Made by a program: the position numbers and the translations under genes
Notes under the pieces: model-generated
Told to the model about the DNA's origin: nothing
Seen by the model: only the letters and a program-made list of their open reading frames with translations
The model's database searches: none
Assembly: GCA_904419145.1 (NCBI GenBank)
Contig: CAJFQQ010000008.1
Span: forward strand, 92,758 to 156,757
Reading direction: 5' to 3'
DNA length: 64,000 nt
Origin: an uncultured Oscillospiraceae bacterium
Lineage (GTDB): Bacteria > Bacillota > Clostridia > Oscillospirales > Oscillospiraceae
Shown here: in pieces, positions 34,178-43,062 of the stretch
Numbering within the stretch: the stretch's first letter is position 1
Layout of the letters: each line of letters begins with the position of its first letter

Positions 34178-35548
34178 CTACTTCATAAATTTCCGAATCA
34201 TCTTCAGCTTGCTCTCGCTGTAGGGGTGGTAGCGCATGGGCAGATCCAGCCAGGTGGACTTTTTCACGATGCTCCGGTAGTGGGTAAAGGTGTCAAAGCT
34301 CTGTTTGCCGTGGTAACTGCCCATCCCCGACTCCCCCACGCCGCCGAAGGGCATGTGGCTGGTGGCCAGGTGGATGATGGTGTCGTTGATGCACCCTCCG
34401 CCAAAGGAGCAGGTCCCCAGCACCCGCTCCTCCACCGCCTTGCTGGCGGTGAACAGATACAGCGCCAGGGGCCTCGGCCGGCTGCGGATAAAGCGGATCA
34501 CTGCCTCCAGATCCCGGTAGGGCAGCACCGGCAGAATGGGCCCGAAGATCTCCTCCTGCATGATGGGACTTTCCGGGGAGACATTGTCCAGCAGGGTGGG
34601 CTCCACAAAGCGGCGGGCATCGTCCGTCCCGCCCCCCAGGAGGATCTTCTCTCCCTCCAGCAGGCCCTTGACGCGCCGGTAGTGCTTTTCGCTGATGATG
34701 GTAGGCATATTGCTGTAGTCCCCGCCCGGGAAGAATTCCGCCAGGGCCTCCCGGAAGGCCGCCACAAAGGGCTCTTTCACCTGCTCATGGAGGAACAGAT
34801 AGTCCGGCTCCACGCAGGTCTGCCCGGCGTTGAGCACCTTGCCGAAGGCGATGCGCCGAGCGGCCAGCTTCACGTCCGCCGTCTCGTCCACGATCACCGG
34901 GCTCTTGCCGCCCAGCTCCAGCGTCACCGGGGTCAAATGCTTGGCCGCAGCCTCCATGACTACCTTCCCCACCGCCACGCTGCCGGTGAAGAAGATATAG
35001 TCAAACTTCTCCTCCAGCAGGGCGCTGTTCTGCTCCCGTCCCCCCTCCACCACGGCGATATACTCCGGCGGGAAGGTCTCCCCCAGGATCTTCGCCAGGG
35101 CGGCGCTGGTAGCCGGGGCATAGGCCGAGGGCTTCACCACGGCGCAGTTGCCGCCGGAGATGGCTCCCACCAGAGGGCTCAGGCACAGCTGCACCGGATA
35201 ATTCCACGGGGACATGATGAGCGTCACCCCATAGGGCTCCGGCGAGACGAAGCTCTTGGCATGGAACTGGGCCAGAGGGGTGGGAACCGTCCGGTTCTTC
35301 ATCCAGCGGCGCAGATGCCTCTTGTGGAAGCGGATCTCCTCCAGCACCAGGCCCGTCTCGCACATGTAGGTCTCCATGGGTGCCTTGTTCAGGTCCTGCT
35401 TCAGCGCCTCCATGATGAGGGGCTCCTCCCGCTTCAGCGCCTGATACAGCCGCTCCAGCGCCTGCAGGCGGAAGTCCGCGCCCCGGGTGGCGCCCGTCTC
35501 AAAATACTGCCGCTGGCGCGCTACGATCTCTGCAATGCTCATACTCAT
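34178..35548 (-). CDS. Aldehyde dehydrogenase (class 3 / YwdH-like)
   Basis: A 456-residue NAD(P)-dependent aldehyde dehydrogenase. MSPWNYPVQLCLSPLVGA, FFTGSVAVGK, catalytic Glu in TLELGGKSPVIV and catalytic Cys in NAGQTCVEPDYLF (about 240-250) are present, with EEIFGPILPVLPY near the C-terminus. The C-terminal lysine-rich tail and lack of an N-terminal extension match the class 3 group that oxidises fatty or aromatic aldehydes. It overlaps the MerR gene by four bases and ends the operon. Confidence 0.92.
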   Translation of the reverse strand: MSMSIAEIVARQRQYFETGATRGADFRLQALERLYQALKREEPLIMEALKQDLNKAPMETYMCETGLVLEEIRFHKRHLRRWMKNRTVPTPLAQFHAKSFVSPEPYGVTLIMSPWNYPVQLCLSPLVGAISGGNCAVVKPSAYAPATSAALAKILGETFPPEYIAVVEGGREQNSALLEEKFDYIFFTGSVAVGKVVMEAAAKHLTPVTLELGGKSPVIVDETADVKLAARRIAFGKVLNAGQTCVEPDYLFLHEQVKEPFVAAFREALAEFFPGGDYSNMPTIISEKHYRRVKGLLEGEKILLGGGTDDARRFVEPTLLDNVSPESPIMQEEIFGPILPVLPYRDLEAVIRFIRSRPRPLALYLFTASKAVEERVLGTCSFGGGCINDTIIHLATSHMPFGGVGESGMGSYHGKQSFDTFTHYRSIVKKSTWLDLPMRYHPYSESKLKMIRKFMK

Positions 35549-36681
35549 ATGGTCCCTCCTATCCCGTCCAGGTCCTTATGCAGGCGGTCCGCCAGCGCAG
35601 GGGCTCCCAGACGGCTCATAACTGCCCGAAATTCCTCCCATGCCGCTGCCGCGGCCCCGGCGCAGTCCAGCACCTCCGGGGCCAGCGTCAGCCACGCCAC
35701 CCCCATGCACCAGGACGCCAGAGCCTCTGCTCCCTCTCCTGCCGGGCGGGTCTCGGTGAAATACTGCCGGCCGCTCAGCGCCTCGGCAATAGCCCGGGCG
35801 ATGTCCCCCTTGGCCCAGCGGGCAAAGCCCCAGAAGCGGTCCGTCACCTGGGGAAGGGCCGCTCCCTGCTCCCCGGCATCGGCACACAGCGCAGCCGCCT
35901 CCGGGAAGCCCGCCTCCCGGAGCGCCGCTTCCATAGCCGGCAGAGCGGCGGTGAGCCGCCGGGCAAAGCGGTCCAAATCCTCCAGCCGGTGGGAGCCATA
36001 GGCCCGGTTCATCTCCCGGCGGCGGATGTCAATAAAGGCGTCCAGGGTCTCGTCGGACACCCGGATCATGTTCGCCCCAGTCTCAGCCGTAAAGGTCCGG
36101 GCCATCAGGGCTCCGGCCACGAAGGAATCCACGTCCGCGGCGGCGGCCCGATCCAGGGCCTCCTGATAGATCGTAAAGGCCCGGAGAGACTGTTCAAAGG
36201 GGATCCCCGCCTCCAGCCGCCGTCCCACCAGGGCCATCACCGCCTGTCCGGACGGCAAAACCGTCTGCCGGCGGCCGGTGCCCTCGGTGTCAATGAGGCC
36301 CGCCTCCGCCAGGGCCGCAGCCTGGGCATGGGACAGCCCCGCGGCGTGGGCCGCGTCGCCCAGGGGGCGCGGAGCGCCCGTCTCCCCGCCAGACTTGTGG
36401 ATCGCGTCCAGCAGGTCAAATTCCGCCTTTTCTGCGCCGCCGTTTTCCAGCAGCCCCTTGATGACAGACAGGGGATAAAACCGCTCCCGCTGCAGCTTCC
36501 GGATGCGCTGGATGGTCTCCACGCAGGAGGGATCGTAATAGGCCATGTTCCGCCCGGTCTTGAGCGAGGCGCGGATCAGGCCCTCCTTGGCGTAAAATTT
36601 CACCGTGGAGACGCTGACGCCGGCGGCCTTTGCCAGCTCCCCCGCCTTCATCAGCCCAGCGGTCTGCTCCTTCTTCCCCAT
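35545..36681 (-). CDS. MerR-family regulator with a large C-terminal domain
   Basis: A 378-residue regulator; typical MerR proteins have 120-280. The N-terminal winged HTH is clear: MKAGELAKAAGVSVSTVKFY (11-30), AKEGLIRASLKTGRNMAYYD, and the IRKLQRERFYPLSVIKGLL helix. The C-terminal 270 residues are Ala-rich and helical, without a metal-binding Cys pattern, and I do not recognise the ligand domain. It lies between the dehydrogenase genes and overlaps ALDH by ATGA, so it is probably co-transcribed and may sense an aldehyde or alcohol intermediate. Confidence 0.82.
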   Translation of the reverse strand: MGKKEQTAGLMKAGELAKAAGVSVSTVKFYAKEGLIRASLKTGRNMAYYDPSCVETIQRIRKLQRERFYPLSVIKGLLENGGAEKAEFDLLDAIHKSGGETGAPRPLGDAAHAAGLSHAQAAALAEAGLIDTEGTGRRQTVLPSGQAVMALVGRRLEAGIPFEQSLRAFTIYQEALDRAAAADVDSFVAGALMARTFTAETGANMIRVSDETLDAFIDIRRREMNRAYGSHRLEDLDRFARRLTAALPAMEAALREAGFPEAAALCADAGEQGAALPQVTDRFWGFARWAKGDIARAIAEALSGRQYFTETRPAGEGAEALASWCMGVAWLTLAPEVLDCAGAAAAAWEEFRAVMSRLGAPALADRLHKDLDGIGGTI

Positions 36682-36693
36682 GGCGCCCCCCTG

Positions 36694-37905
36694 TTACTGG
36701 CAGTCGATGACGATCTTCACCACATCCGGCGGGTTCTGCAGGGCCAGTTTCAGCGCCTCCTTGTAATCCGCCAGCTTGAAGTGGTGGGTGACAAAGCCCT
36801 CCACGGAGTAGATCCCATCCCGGATCCACTCCTGGGCCAGGTCAAAGGTATACAGATCCCGTCCCTGCCAGTGCTCCATGCCGTGGGCGTCCACGCCCAC
36901 CAGCTTCAGCTCCTGCCACCAGATGGGGCTCTCGTCAAAGGTCACCGCGTTCATATGGTGCCCGATTTTCACGAATGTACCCCTGGCCCTCAGCAGGCGC
37001 AGGCCCGTGTGGTTGGACCAGTTGCCGCCGATGCAGTCATAGATGCGGTCAAAGCCGCCGAAGAAGTACTTGTTGCCCTGCATGCCGGTGTAAATCTCGC
37101 TGCCGCCGGTGGCCTTTGCGGTAGCCGCATAGGGATCCCCCTCCAGCACGTGGTCCGCCCCCAGCTTTTTGGCAAATTCCTGCTTGGTCTTGACCCGCTC
37201 CATGATCCAGACCTCGCAGTCCGGCTCCACGATCTTGATGGCCTGGACCACGCCCAGGCCGATGGTGCCGCAGCCCATCACCAGGATCTTCTCCCCCTTC
37301 TGGGGCGGCGCGCAGAGGACGGCGTGGATGGAGACGCAGGTGGGCTCCACCATGACCGCCTGCTCGTCGGTGATCTCGTCGTAGATATGGGCCAGGCCCC
37401 GGGCGGGGTAGATGAAGCTGTCCCCCCAGCCCGCGCCGGTGTCCGGCAGATCATAGGGGGAGGGGGCCCCGTAGTTGAGGCAGAAGTTGTAGTCCCCGGC
37501 CTCGCAGTAGGGGCAGCGGTCCCGGATGCCCTTGGTGTCGCAGCCGGACATATAGGCCCGGATGGTCACCCGGTCCCCCACCTTGAAATCCGTCACCTCG
37601 CTGCCCACCTCAGTGACCACGCCAACATTTTCGTGGCCCAGGTAGGTGCGCTTGGAGCCGGGGATGGGCTCAAAGGCGGAGTTGGTGCCGGTGGTGGCCT
37701 TGAAGAAGCTGATATCCGTGCCGCACAGGCCGCAGGCAATATTTTTCACCCGCACCCAGTCCCCCGCGGGCAGGGGCGGATCCGGCAGGTCGGTCTTGAA
37801 CTTTACCGCGTTGAGTCCGCCGTAGAGCATGGGCTTGCAGTGCTTGGCCGCGAACTTGGTGGCTAATATCCTGGGAATATCCTTCTCAAAATAGATGGTT
37901 TTCAT
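36694..37905 (-). CDS. Zinc-dependent medium-chain alcohol/polyol dehydrogenase
   Basis: A 403-residue MDR-family dehydrogenase. The catalytic zinc site is NIACGLCGTDIS (about 55-66) with GHENVG and VMVEPTCVSI. The structural zinc cysteines lie in GCDTKGIRDRCPYCEAGDYNFC, here spread wider than usual (Cys before DTKG, then CPYC and the last Cys). The NAD loop is VMGCGTIGLG (about 217-226). It is similar to sorbitol and glucose dehydrogenase types. It is first in the ADH-MerR-ALDH operon. Confidence 0.88.
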   Translation of the reverse strand: MKTIYFEKDIPRILATKFAAKHCKPMLYGGLNAVKFKTDLPDPPLPAGDWVRVKNIACGLCGTDISFFKATTGTNSAFEPIPGSKRTYLGHENVGVVTEVGSEVTDFKVGDRVTIRAYMSGCDTKGIRDRCPYCEAGDYNFCLNYGAPSPYDLPDTGAGWGDSFIYPARGLAHIYDEITDEQAVMVEPTCVSIHAVLCAPPQKGEKILVMGCGTIGLGVVQAIKIVEPDCEVWIMERVKTKQEFAKKLGADHVLEGDPYAATAKATGGSEIYTGMQGNKYFFGGFDRIYDCIGGNWSNHTGLRLLRARGTFVKIGHHMNAVTFDESPIWWQELKLVGVDAHGMEHWQGRDLYTFDLAQEWIRDGIYSVEGFVTHHFKLADYKEALKLALQNPPDVVKIVIDCQ

Positions 37906-37938
37906 GTTGTCCTCCCTTAGGGTGTGCCGGCGGTCCGC

Positions 37939-37957
37939 GGTCCGGGCGCCCCGGACC
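37939..37957. repeat. Hairpin in the ADH leader
   Basis: GGTCCGGG (37939-37946), CGC, CCCGGACC (37950-37957). It lies in the leader between the promoter and the ADH ATG. Confidence 0.6.
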
Positions 37958-37976
37958 TCTGTCGCCGGCTATGCCT

Positions 37977-38005
37977 ATTGTCGCAGAAACCGCGGCGGAT
38001 TGCAA
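37977..38005 (-). promoter_or_regulatory. Candidate promoter of ADH-MerR-ALDH operon
   Basis: Minus strand: -35 TTGCAA (38005-38000), 17-base spacer ending TGC, -10 GACAAT (37982-37977). The 17-base spacing suits a MerR-type target only if longer, so MerR control is not obvious. Confidence 0.5.
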
Positions 38006-38046
38006 GAAAAACCCAAGCGGGAGGGGGAGGCACCTCCCCCTCCCGC
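38005..38046 (-). terminator. Terminator of the transketolase operon
   Basis: Arms GCGGGAGGGGGAGG and CCTCCCCCTCCCGC around 38017-38046, then on the minus strand TTGGGTTTTTC. Confidence 0.8.
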
Positions 38047-38066
38047 CCAGGCTGTCACGCTTGCGC

Positions 38067-38852
38067 TCAGGTGAGCATCCCCTGGAGGATGGACATGTAG
38101 TCGTTGAGGTAGCAGGCGTACTCCGGGCTGCCGATGGTCTCCACGTAGCCCTTTTCCACCCCCTCTACGAACTCCACCTCCTTCAGCAGCACCTTCATGG
38201 CCCCCTCCACGCTCTTGAAGCAGAAGTGGACAAAGGGGGAGCGGCGGGTGTAGACCCCGTGGCCGGACTTGCTCTGCCCCGCCTTCACCCGCAGGTAGCA
38301 GGCGATGTAGTTGGGGTCGTCCCCGTTGGCCACGGTGAACTGGTAGATCCGGTCCGGCTGGCGCTGGCAGAACTCCTGCATGTCCGGGTCCCCCAGCTTG
38401 TTGTACTGGGAGAGGGCCCGGGTGATCATGTAGAGGCTGCACTTCACCTTCAGCGCCTGACCGGAAAAGTCCTTGGGCACCTTCTTGGGGGACATGATCA
38501 TCAGGCCCATGAGGGCGGAGAGCACCTTGGGCAGCAGGCTCAGCTTTCCCTTGATGGACGGAATGGCTAGGCCGCCCCGGAGCAGCGCATTCATCTTCTC
38601 CACGCTGGAGAAGGTCAGCGTCAGATCCGGATGCTCGGCAGGCCCCTCCGCCACGGCGATGGTGCCGTTGTCAAACACCATATGGCAGCAGAGCAGCTCC
38701 CCGCCGTTTTTGGCGCCGAACTGGACAGTGGCCTGGACGTGTTCAAACTTCTTGTGGAGCTTCGGGTCGTCGTCCAGCAGCACCTGGATGGTGGGGAAGG
38801 CGGCGTTGAAAAACAGCCTCGCGGTCATGATATCCTGGGGAGAGGCTGACAT
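38067..38852 (-). CDS. SCP2-like protein of unknown function (first of two)
   Basis: A 261-residue protein, no signal peptide or clear membrane helix. The middle reads like an SCP2 (sterol carrier) fold: LLCCHMVFDNGTIAVAEG, DLTLTFSSVEKMNALLRGG, then IKGKLSLLPKVL. A second half with HGVYTRRSPFVHFCFKSVEG may repeat the fold. It follows the transketolase C subunit by 32 bases. It shares the FDNG...F.S.EK.N....G pattern with the gene at 42239. The ATG at 38852 has AAAGGAGTG upstream; an earlier ATG overlaps the previous gene's end. SCP2-type domains bind hydrophobic ligands; function here is unknown. Confidence 0.7.
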   Translation of the reverse strand: MSASPQDIMTARLFFNAAFPTIQVLLDDDPKLHKKFEHVQATVQFGAKNGGELLCCHMVFDNGTIAVAEGPAEHPDLTLTFSSVEKMNALLRGGLAIPSIKGKLSLLPKVLSALMGLMIMSPKKVPKDFSGQALKVKCSLYMITRALSQYNKLGDPDMQEFCQRQPDRIYQFTVANGDDPNYIACYLRVKAGQSKSGHGVYTRRSPFVHFCFKSVEGAMKVLLKEVEFVEGVEKGYVETIGSPEYACYLNDYMSILQGMLT

Positions 38853-38884
38853 AGGTCGATCACTCCTTTCCAAATGGGCGAGGC

Positions 38885-39898
38885 TCACTCGTCATCCCAG
38901 TTCTCGTCCGCCTCGAACTCCATGCCCAGCATGGAGCGGACCTGGTCCACGATGCCGTTGGCGTCCAGGCCGTAGTAGGCGTACAGGTCCTCGGCATAGC
39001 CGATGGCGGCAAAGGTATCGTAGATGCCGTGCTTTTTGAACACGCAGCCCTTGCCGGACTCGGCGATGACGCTGCCCACCGCGTCTCCCAGGCCGCCCAG
39101 CACATTGTGCTCCTCCACCGTGAGGATGCGGCGGGTCTCGGTGACCGCCTTCAAGATGGCCTCCCGGTCGATGGGCTTGATGGTGTGCATGTTGATGACC
39201 CGGACGCTGACCCCGTCGGTCTCCGCCAGGGTCTTGGCGGCGTTTACCGCCTGGAGCACCGCGATGCCGCAGCAGATGATGGTGAGATCCGTGCCCTCCC
39301 GCATGGTGATGGCCTTGCCGATCTCATAGGTATAGTTGTCGTCGGGATAGCAGGGGGGCTCAAAGCCCCGTCCGATGCGGATGTATACCGGACCCGGGGT
39401 GTCCACGCAGGCCTGGACGGCCTTGCTGGTTTCGATGCCGTCGGCGGGACAGATCACCGTCATATTGGCCATGGAGCGCATGATGGCGAAGTCCTCGGTG
39501 CAGTGGTGGGTGGTACCGGCGTGGCCGAAGGAGATGCCCGCGTGGGTGGCGATGATCTTCACCGGCAGGTTCTGATAGGCGATATCCGTGCGGACCTGCT
39601 CGCCGGCCCGCAGGCACGTGAAGGTGGCCATGGTGGAGGCAAAGGGGATAAGCCCCGCCTTGGCAAGCCCCGCGGCGATGCCGAACATGTTCTGCTCGGC
39701 GATGCCGACATTGAAAAACCGCTCCGGGAAGGCCTTTTCAAAGTGGACGATGGCCGTGGTCTTGGCCAGGTCCGCAGTCAGGCCCACAATTTTATCATTG
39801 TGCTTGCCCAGCTCCGCCAGGGTCCGGCCGTAGATCTCCCGGGCCGTCATGGTAGCGGCGTCGTAGGCATTCCAGTTGGTTCCAGTGACAACTGCCAT
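38885..39898 (-). CDS. Transketolase, C-terminal (pyrimidine + C) subunit
   Basis: A 337-residue split transketolase subunit. RFFNVGIAEQNMFGIAAGLA (61-80) carries the catalytic Glu (E68) that activates thiamine diphosphate. FASTMATF, HAGISFGHAGTTHHCTEDFA (phosphate/ sugar loop) and VEEHNVLGGLGDAV are family motifs. It pairs with the N-terminal subunit encoded 12 bases upstream. Split transketolases of this kind are common in Firmicutes and archaea and often sit in sugar-catabolic operons. Confidence 0.92.
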   Translation of the reverse strand: MAVVTGTNWNAYDAATMTAREIYGRTLAELGKHNDKIVGLTADLAKTTAIVHFEKAFPERFFNVGIAEQNMFGIAAGLAKAGLIPFASTMATFTCLRAGEQVRTDIAYQNLPVKIIATHAGISFGHAGTTHHCTEDFAIMRSMANMTVICPADGIETSKAVQACVDTPGPVYIRIGRGFEPPCYPDDNYTYEIGKAITMREGTDLTIICCGIAVLQAVNAAKTLAETDGVSVRVINMHTIKPIDREAILKAVTETRRILTVEEHNVLGGLGDAVGSVIAESGKGCVFKKHGIYDTFAAIGYAEDLYAYYGLDANGIVDQVRSMLGMEFEADENWDDE

Positions 39899-39910
39899 GG
39901 TTCTCCCTCC

Positions 39911-40741
39911 TTACCCTTTCATAATCGACGCCTTCGCCTTGGCACACAGCTCCGAGTCGGCGGAGGCGTAGTGATAGACCACGTTGTTCTCCATGAAGTC
40001 CACGCCCTTGCCCTTGACGGTGTTGGCCATGATGAGCACCGGCTGGTCGGTGGCGGCCCAGGCGTGGCTGAGGGCCTCGTCCAGCTGGTCGAAGTCGTGG
40101 CCGTCGATCTCCACCACGTCCCAGCCAAAGGCTCTCCACTTGTCGCAGAAGGGCTCCAGGGCCATGACGTCCTCGGTCTTGCCGTCGATCATCAGGCGGT
40201 TGCGGTCCACGATGCCAATGACGTTGCCCAGCTTGAAGTTGGAGGCGGACATGGCGGCCTCCCAGATGCTGCCCTCTCCGCACTCCCCGTCGCCCATGAG
40301 GCAGACGGTCTTCCAGTCCTTTTTGAGATACCGGGCCCCCAGCCCCAGGCCCACTGCCATGGAGAGGCCGTGGCCCAGGCTTCCGGCGGAGGCGTCACAG
40401 CCGATGACCTTGTTGCAGTCCGGATGCATGGCAAAGGGGGAGCCGAAGTGGTTGAAGGTCTTAAGGGTCTCCTCCGGGAAGTAGCCCCGCTTGGCCAGCA
40501 CCGGAATGTAGCCCGCTGCCGCGTGGCCCTTGGAGAGGATAAAGCGGTCCCGGTCCTCCCACTTGGGGTTTGCCGGGTCGATCTTGAGGTACTTGAAGTA
40601 GAGGATCGTCAGAATGTCGATGATGCTGAGAGATCCCCCCACATGGGCCCCGCCGGACCAGGCCATCACGTCGATGACGGTCAGGCGCAGTTCCCGGGCC
40701 AGATCCTGGAGTCTTTGCTTCTCTTCCATCGAAAGTGCCAT
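39911..40741 (-). CDS. Transketolase, N-terminal (TPP-binding) subunit
   Basis: A 276-residue thiamine-diphosphate domain. SGGAHVGGSLSIID (29-42) and SKGHAAAGYIPVL (70-82) hold substrate/TPP histidines. The TPP-metal motif GDGECGEG (150-157) ends with N181 in DRNRLMIDG. It is the first gene of its operon, with the promoter at 40819-40847 and GGGAGG upstream of the ATG. Together the two subunits move two-carbon ketol units between phosphosugars. Confidence 0.93.
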   Translation of the reverse strand: MALSMEEKQRLQDLARELRLTVIDVMAWSGGAHVGGSLSIIDILTILYFKYLKIDPANPKWEDRDRFILSKGHAAAGYIPVLAKRGYFPEETLKTFNHFGSPFAMHPDCNKVIGCDASAGSLGHGLSMAVGLGLGARYLKKDWKTVCLMGDGECGEGSIWEAAMSASNFKLGNVIGIVDRNRLMIDGKTEDVMALEPFCDKWRAFGWDVVEIDGHDFDQLDEALSHAWAATDQPVLIMANTVKGKGVDFMENNVVYHYASADSELCAKAKASIMKG

Positions 40742-40818
40742 TGGCTGTACCTCCCTGTCTCAATATTCGCCGGTGTCAGATCAAATCGAAAGTGGATAGT
40801 TTCACTCTCTACTTTTTG

Positions 40819-40847
40819 AGTATATTCTATTGTGCAACTAATTGCAA
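40819..40847 (-). promoter_or_regulatory. Promoter of the transketolase operon
   Basis: Minus strand: -35 TTGCAA (40847-40842), 17-base spacer, -10 TATACT (40824-40819). Confidence 0.7.
40833..40846. promoter_or_regulatory. Candidate operator over the transketolase -35
   Basis: TGCAA CTAA TTGCA is a perfect inverted repeat (5-4-5) that covers most of the -35 and part of the spacer, a place where a repressor would block RNA polymerase. Confidence 0.35.
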
Positions 40848-40922
40848 CCTTTGTTTTATAATTCACATTTTTTTGTTCAAACATCACAATGCCAGCGCGT
40901 TTGGACAGGCATTTTCCCCAAG

Positions 40923-40956
40923 AAAAACCGCGCCAGGCGGCTGCCCGGCGCGGTTT
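40923..40956 (-). terminator. Terminator between the PLP enzyme and the transketolase operon
   Basis: Minus strand stem AAACCGCGCC / GGCGCGGTTT (40956-40947 and 40934-40925), 12-base loop with an inner pair, then TTTTTC. Confidence 0.85.
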
Positions 40957-40978
40957 CTCGATTTATGGTTCCAATGGT

Positions 40979-42223
40979 TTACAGGGGATGGCGCCCCCGG
41001 AGAACCTCGAAGGCCTCCTCCGCCACGGCCACCGTCTCGGCAATGTCTCCATCGGTGAGGGAGGCGTTGAGGAAGTGGTTGTGGTGGTTGGTGAAGTAGA
41101 CGCCCCGCTTAACGCACTCCGCCACCCACTCCTGATGGAGAGAGAGCGAGGGATCGTCGGCAATGCGCAGGTAGAACAGGGCCGGTGCCCCGGTGAAATG
41201 GAGGTCAAACTGATAGCGCTTGGCCGCAGCCAGCAGACCATCCCGCAGCTTCTCACCCTTCTCCTGCAGGAGCTTGGGCAGGTTCAGCCGCCGCATTTTC
41301 TCCACGCAGGCGATCCCCGCGGCAAAGGGCACGGCACTGAGCCAGTAGCTGCCGGTATAGGTCAGGGAACTGACGGTATTTTTCAAAAAGTCCTTGCCGC
41401 ACAGGGCAGAGACGTTGTAGCCGTTGGCCAGGGCCTTGCAGAAGCAGATGAGGTCCGCCTCAAAGCCGAAATAGTGGTCGCTGCCCGCCAGATCCAACCG
41501 GAACCCGGCCCGCACATCGTCCACGATCAGCACCACGTCGTTGTCCGTGCAGAGCTTGCGGACCTTGGCCCAGAATCCGTCGGCGGGGAACTGATTGTCC
41601 TGGAAGTTGCCGTGCATATAGGGCTGGGCAATGAGGCCGGCGATCTGCCCCTTGTTCTCCTGGAACACCCGCTCCAGCTGATCGTAGTCGTTCCAGTCCA
41701 CATAGAGGTTGTTGCACACATCCTCCTCCAGGATGCCGGCATAGTCCACCTTCTGGGTCCAGGGGGCCACGCCGTGGTAGTAGCCCTTGAAAAACACGAT
41801 CTTCTTTTTGTGGCTGTAGGCCCGGGCCGTCAGCACCGCCAGAGTGGTGACGTCGTTGCCGTTCTTGGCGAAAAAGGCCCAGTCGGCGCTGGCAACAGTA
41901 TCCACCAGCAGCTCGGCAAAGTCGATCATCTTGGTGGAGGGCGCGGTAATGCAGTCCCCCAGCTCCATCTGCTTCCGGGCCGCGGCGTCCACATCCTCGT
42001 CGCAGTAGCCCAGCACATTGGGTCCGTAGGCGCACATGTAGTCGATGAAGCGGTTGCCGTCCACATCCCAGAAATAGCTGCCCTTGGCCCGCTGGGAGAA
42101 CATAGGGAAGGCATCCACCGGGATAAAGCAGCCCTCCGCCGGGCCCTGGTGGCCATAGATGCCCGAGGGGATCACCTTCACGGCCCGGGCAAATTCCTCA
42201 CGGCTCTTGCTGTAGGTATTCAT
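40979..42223 (-). CDS. Divergent class III PLP enzyme (aminotransferase/aminomutase-like)
   Basis: A 414-residue fold-type-I PLP protein. YFWDVDGNRFIDYMCAYG (50-67), KGYYHGVAPW (146-155), and the Schiff-base Lys K263 in CFCKALANGYN are clear. Two usual motifs are changed: the phosphate-loop GTEA is NGNDVTT (121-127), and the Asp-Glu pair is Asp-Asp in VLIVDDVRAGFR (231-242). It starts MNTYSKSREEFARAVKVIPSG, as in glutamate-semialdehyde aminomutase relatives. It follows the second SCP2-like gene by 15 bases. Substrate is unknown; a catalytic function is likely since Lys and the first Asp remain. Confidence 0.85.
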   Translation of the reverse strand: MNTYSKSREEFARAVKVIPSGIYGHQGPAEGCFIPVDAFPMFSQRAKGSYFWDVDGNRFIDYMCAYGPNVLGYCDEDVDAAARKQMELGDCITAPSTKMIDFAELLVDTVASADWAFFAKNGNDVTTLAVLTARAYSHKKKIVFFKGYYHGVAPWTQKVDYAGILEEDVCNNLYVDWNDYDQLERVFQENKGQIAGLIAQPYMHGNFQDNQFPADGFWAKVRKLCTDNDVVLIVDDVRAGFRLDLAGSDHYFGFEADLICFCKALANGYNVSALCGKDFLKNTVSSLTYTGSYWLSAVPFAAGIACVEKMRRLNLPKLLQEKGEKLRDGLLAAAKRYQFDLHFTGAPALFYLRIADDPSLSLHQEWVAECVKRGVYFTNHHNHFLNASLTDGDIAETVAVAEEAFEVLRGRHPL

Positions 42224-42238
42224 ACTGTCACTCCTCCC

Positions 42239-43021
42239 TTACGCCAAATACAGGGCCACACGGTCCAGAATCCGGTTCATATTGTCCAGCATGGGCACCC
42301 GTCCGCCCAAGCAGATCTCTCCAGTTCCAATGCAGGCCAGGGAATTTCTTCTGCCTTCAAACAGGTCTCTTGCGATCTCCATGCTGCCAAACTCCATCCG
42401 GGCGGATACCGCCTGCGTTCCCGGCTGTTTGATCGTTTTCAGCCGGTGGTTCTTCGCCTCGATCATAGCCGTGGGGCCTCCCTTGATAGACAGCTGAATC
42501 ACGCCATCGGGGATATAGGAGGCGCTGGCCTGCCCAATGCGGTCCTCGTTGCCGATCTGGCTGATGGCGGAGGCGATGGTATAAAACATCAGCGTGGTGC
42601 TGGTCTGGAAAAACGCCGGATCACTCAGGTCCGCCTCCGAAGCCCGGAGGTACTTCGTAAGCTGATCTGTCAGGGCGATGAACTCCTTGGTAAGAAAGCG
42701 CACCTTGGTGAGGCCCTTGCTGGGGAATGGCGTCACAGTGCCGTCGATCATACCGTTGAATTTCTCCGGTGTGGAGAAGGGCAGCTTGATGTCACAGCGC
42801 TCCACCCCCTCTGAGAATGTGCAGGCGCCGTGGTCAAAGGTCAAGGTTGCGCTGGGACCACCGGACACCTGGAAGCCCACCGCTATCCGTTTCTCTCCTA
42901 GGATATCTTTGGCATGGCTGTCCAAAGCGCACAGCTCCTCCAAGGTTCCCAGAACCCCGTAGAGGTTGATAAACGCCATGGTCCGCTGATCCGTACCATG
43001 CAGGTTCTTCATATGCATCAT
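42239..43021 (-). CDS. SCP2-like protein of unknown function (second of two)
   Basis: A 260-residue protein with no signal peptide. SATLTFDHGACTFSEG, DIKLPFSTPEKFNGMIDG and FPSKGLTKVRFLTKEF (about 55-110) repeat the pattern seen in the gene at 38067, supporting a shared SCP2-like fold; the C-terminal half has GVIQLSIKGGPTAMIEA and FGSMEIARDLFEGR, which may be another copy. Start chosen at 43021 of three close ATGs; GAGGAGAAAGG is upstream. It is first in a two-gene operon with the divergent PLP enzyme. A carrier or ligand-binding role is a guess. Confidence 0.68.
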   Translation of the reverse strand: MMHMKNLHGTDQRTMAFINLYGVLGTLEELCALDSHAKDILGEKRIAVGFQVSGGPSATLTFDHGACTFSEGVERCDIKLPFSTPEKFNGMIDGTVTPFPSKGLTKVRFLTKEFIALTDQLTKYLRASEADLSDPAFFQTSTTLMFYTIASAISQIGNEDRIGQASASYIPDGVIQLSIKGGPTAMIEAKNHRLKTIKQPGTQAVSARMEFGSMEIARDLFEGRRNSLACIGTGEICLGGRVPMLDNMNRILDRVALYLA

Positions 43022-43062
43022 CCTTTCTCCTCGACCCACAGGTCGGTTTTTCTTTCTCTATC

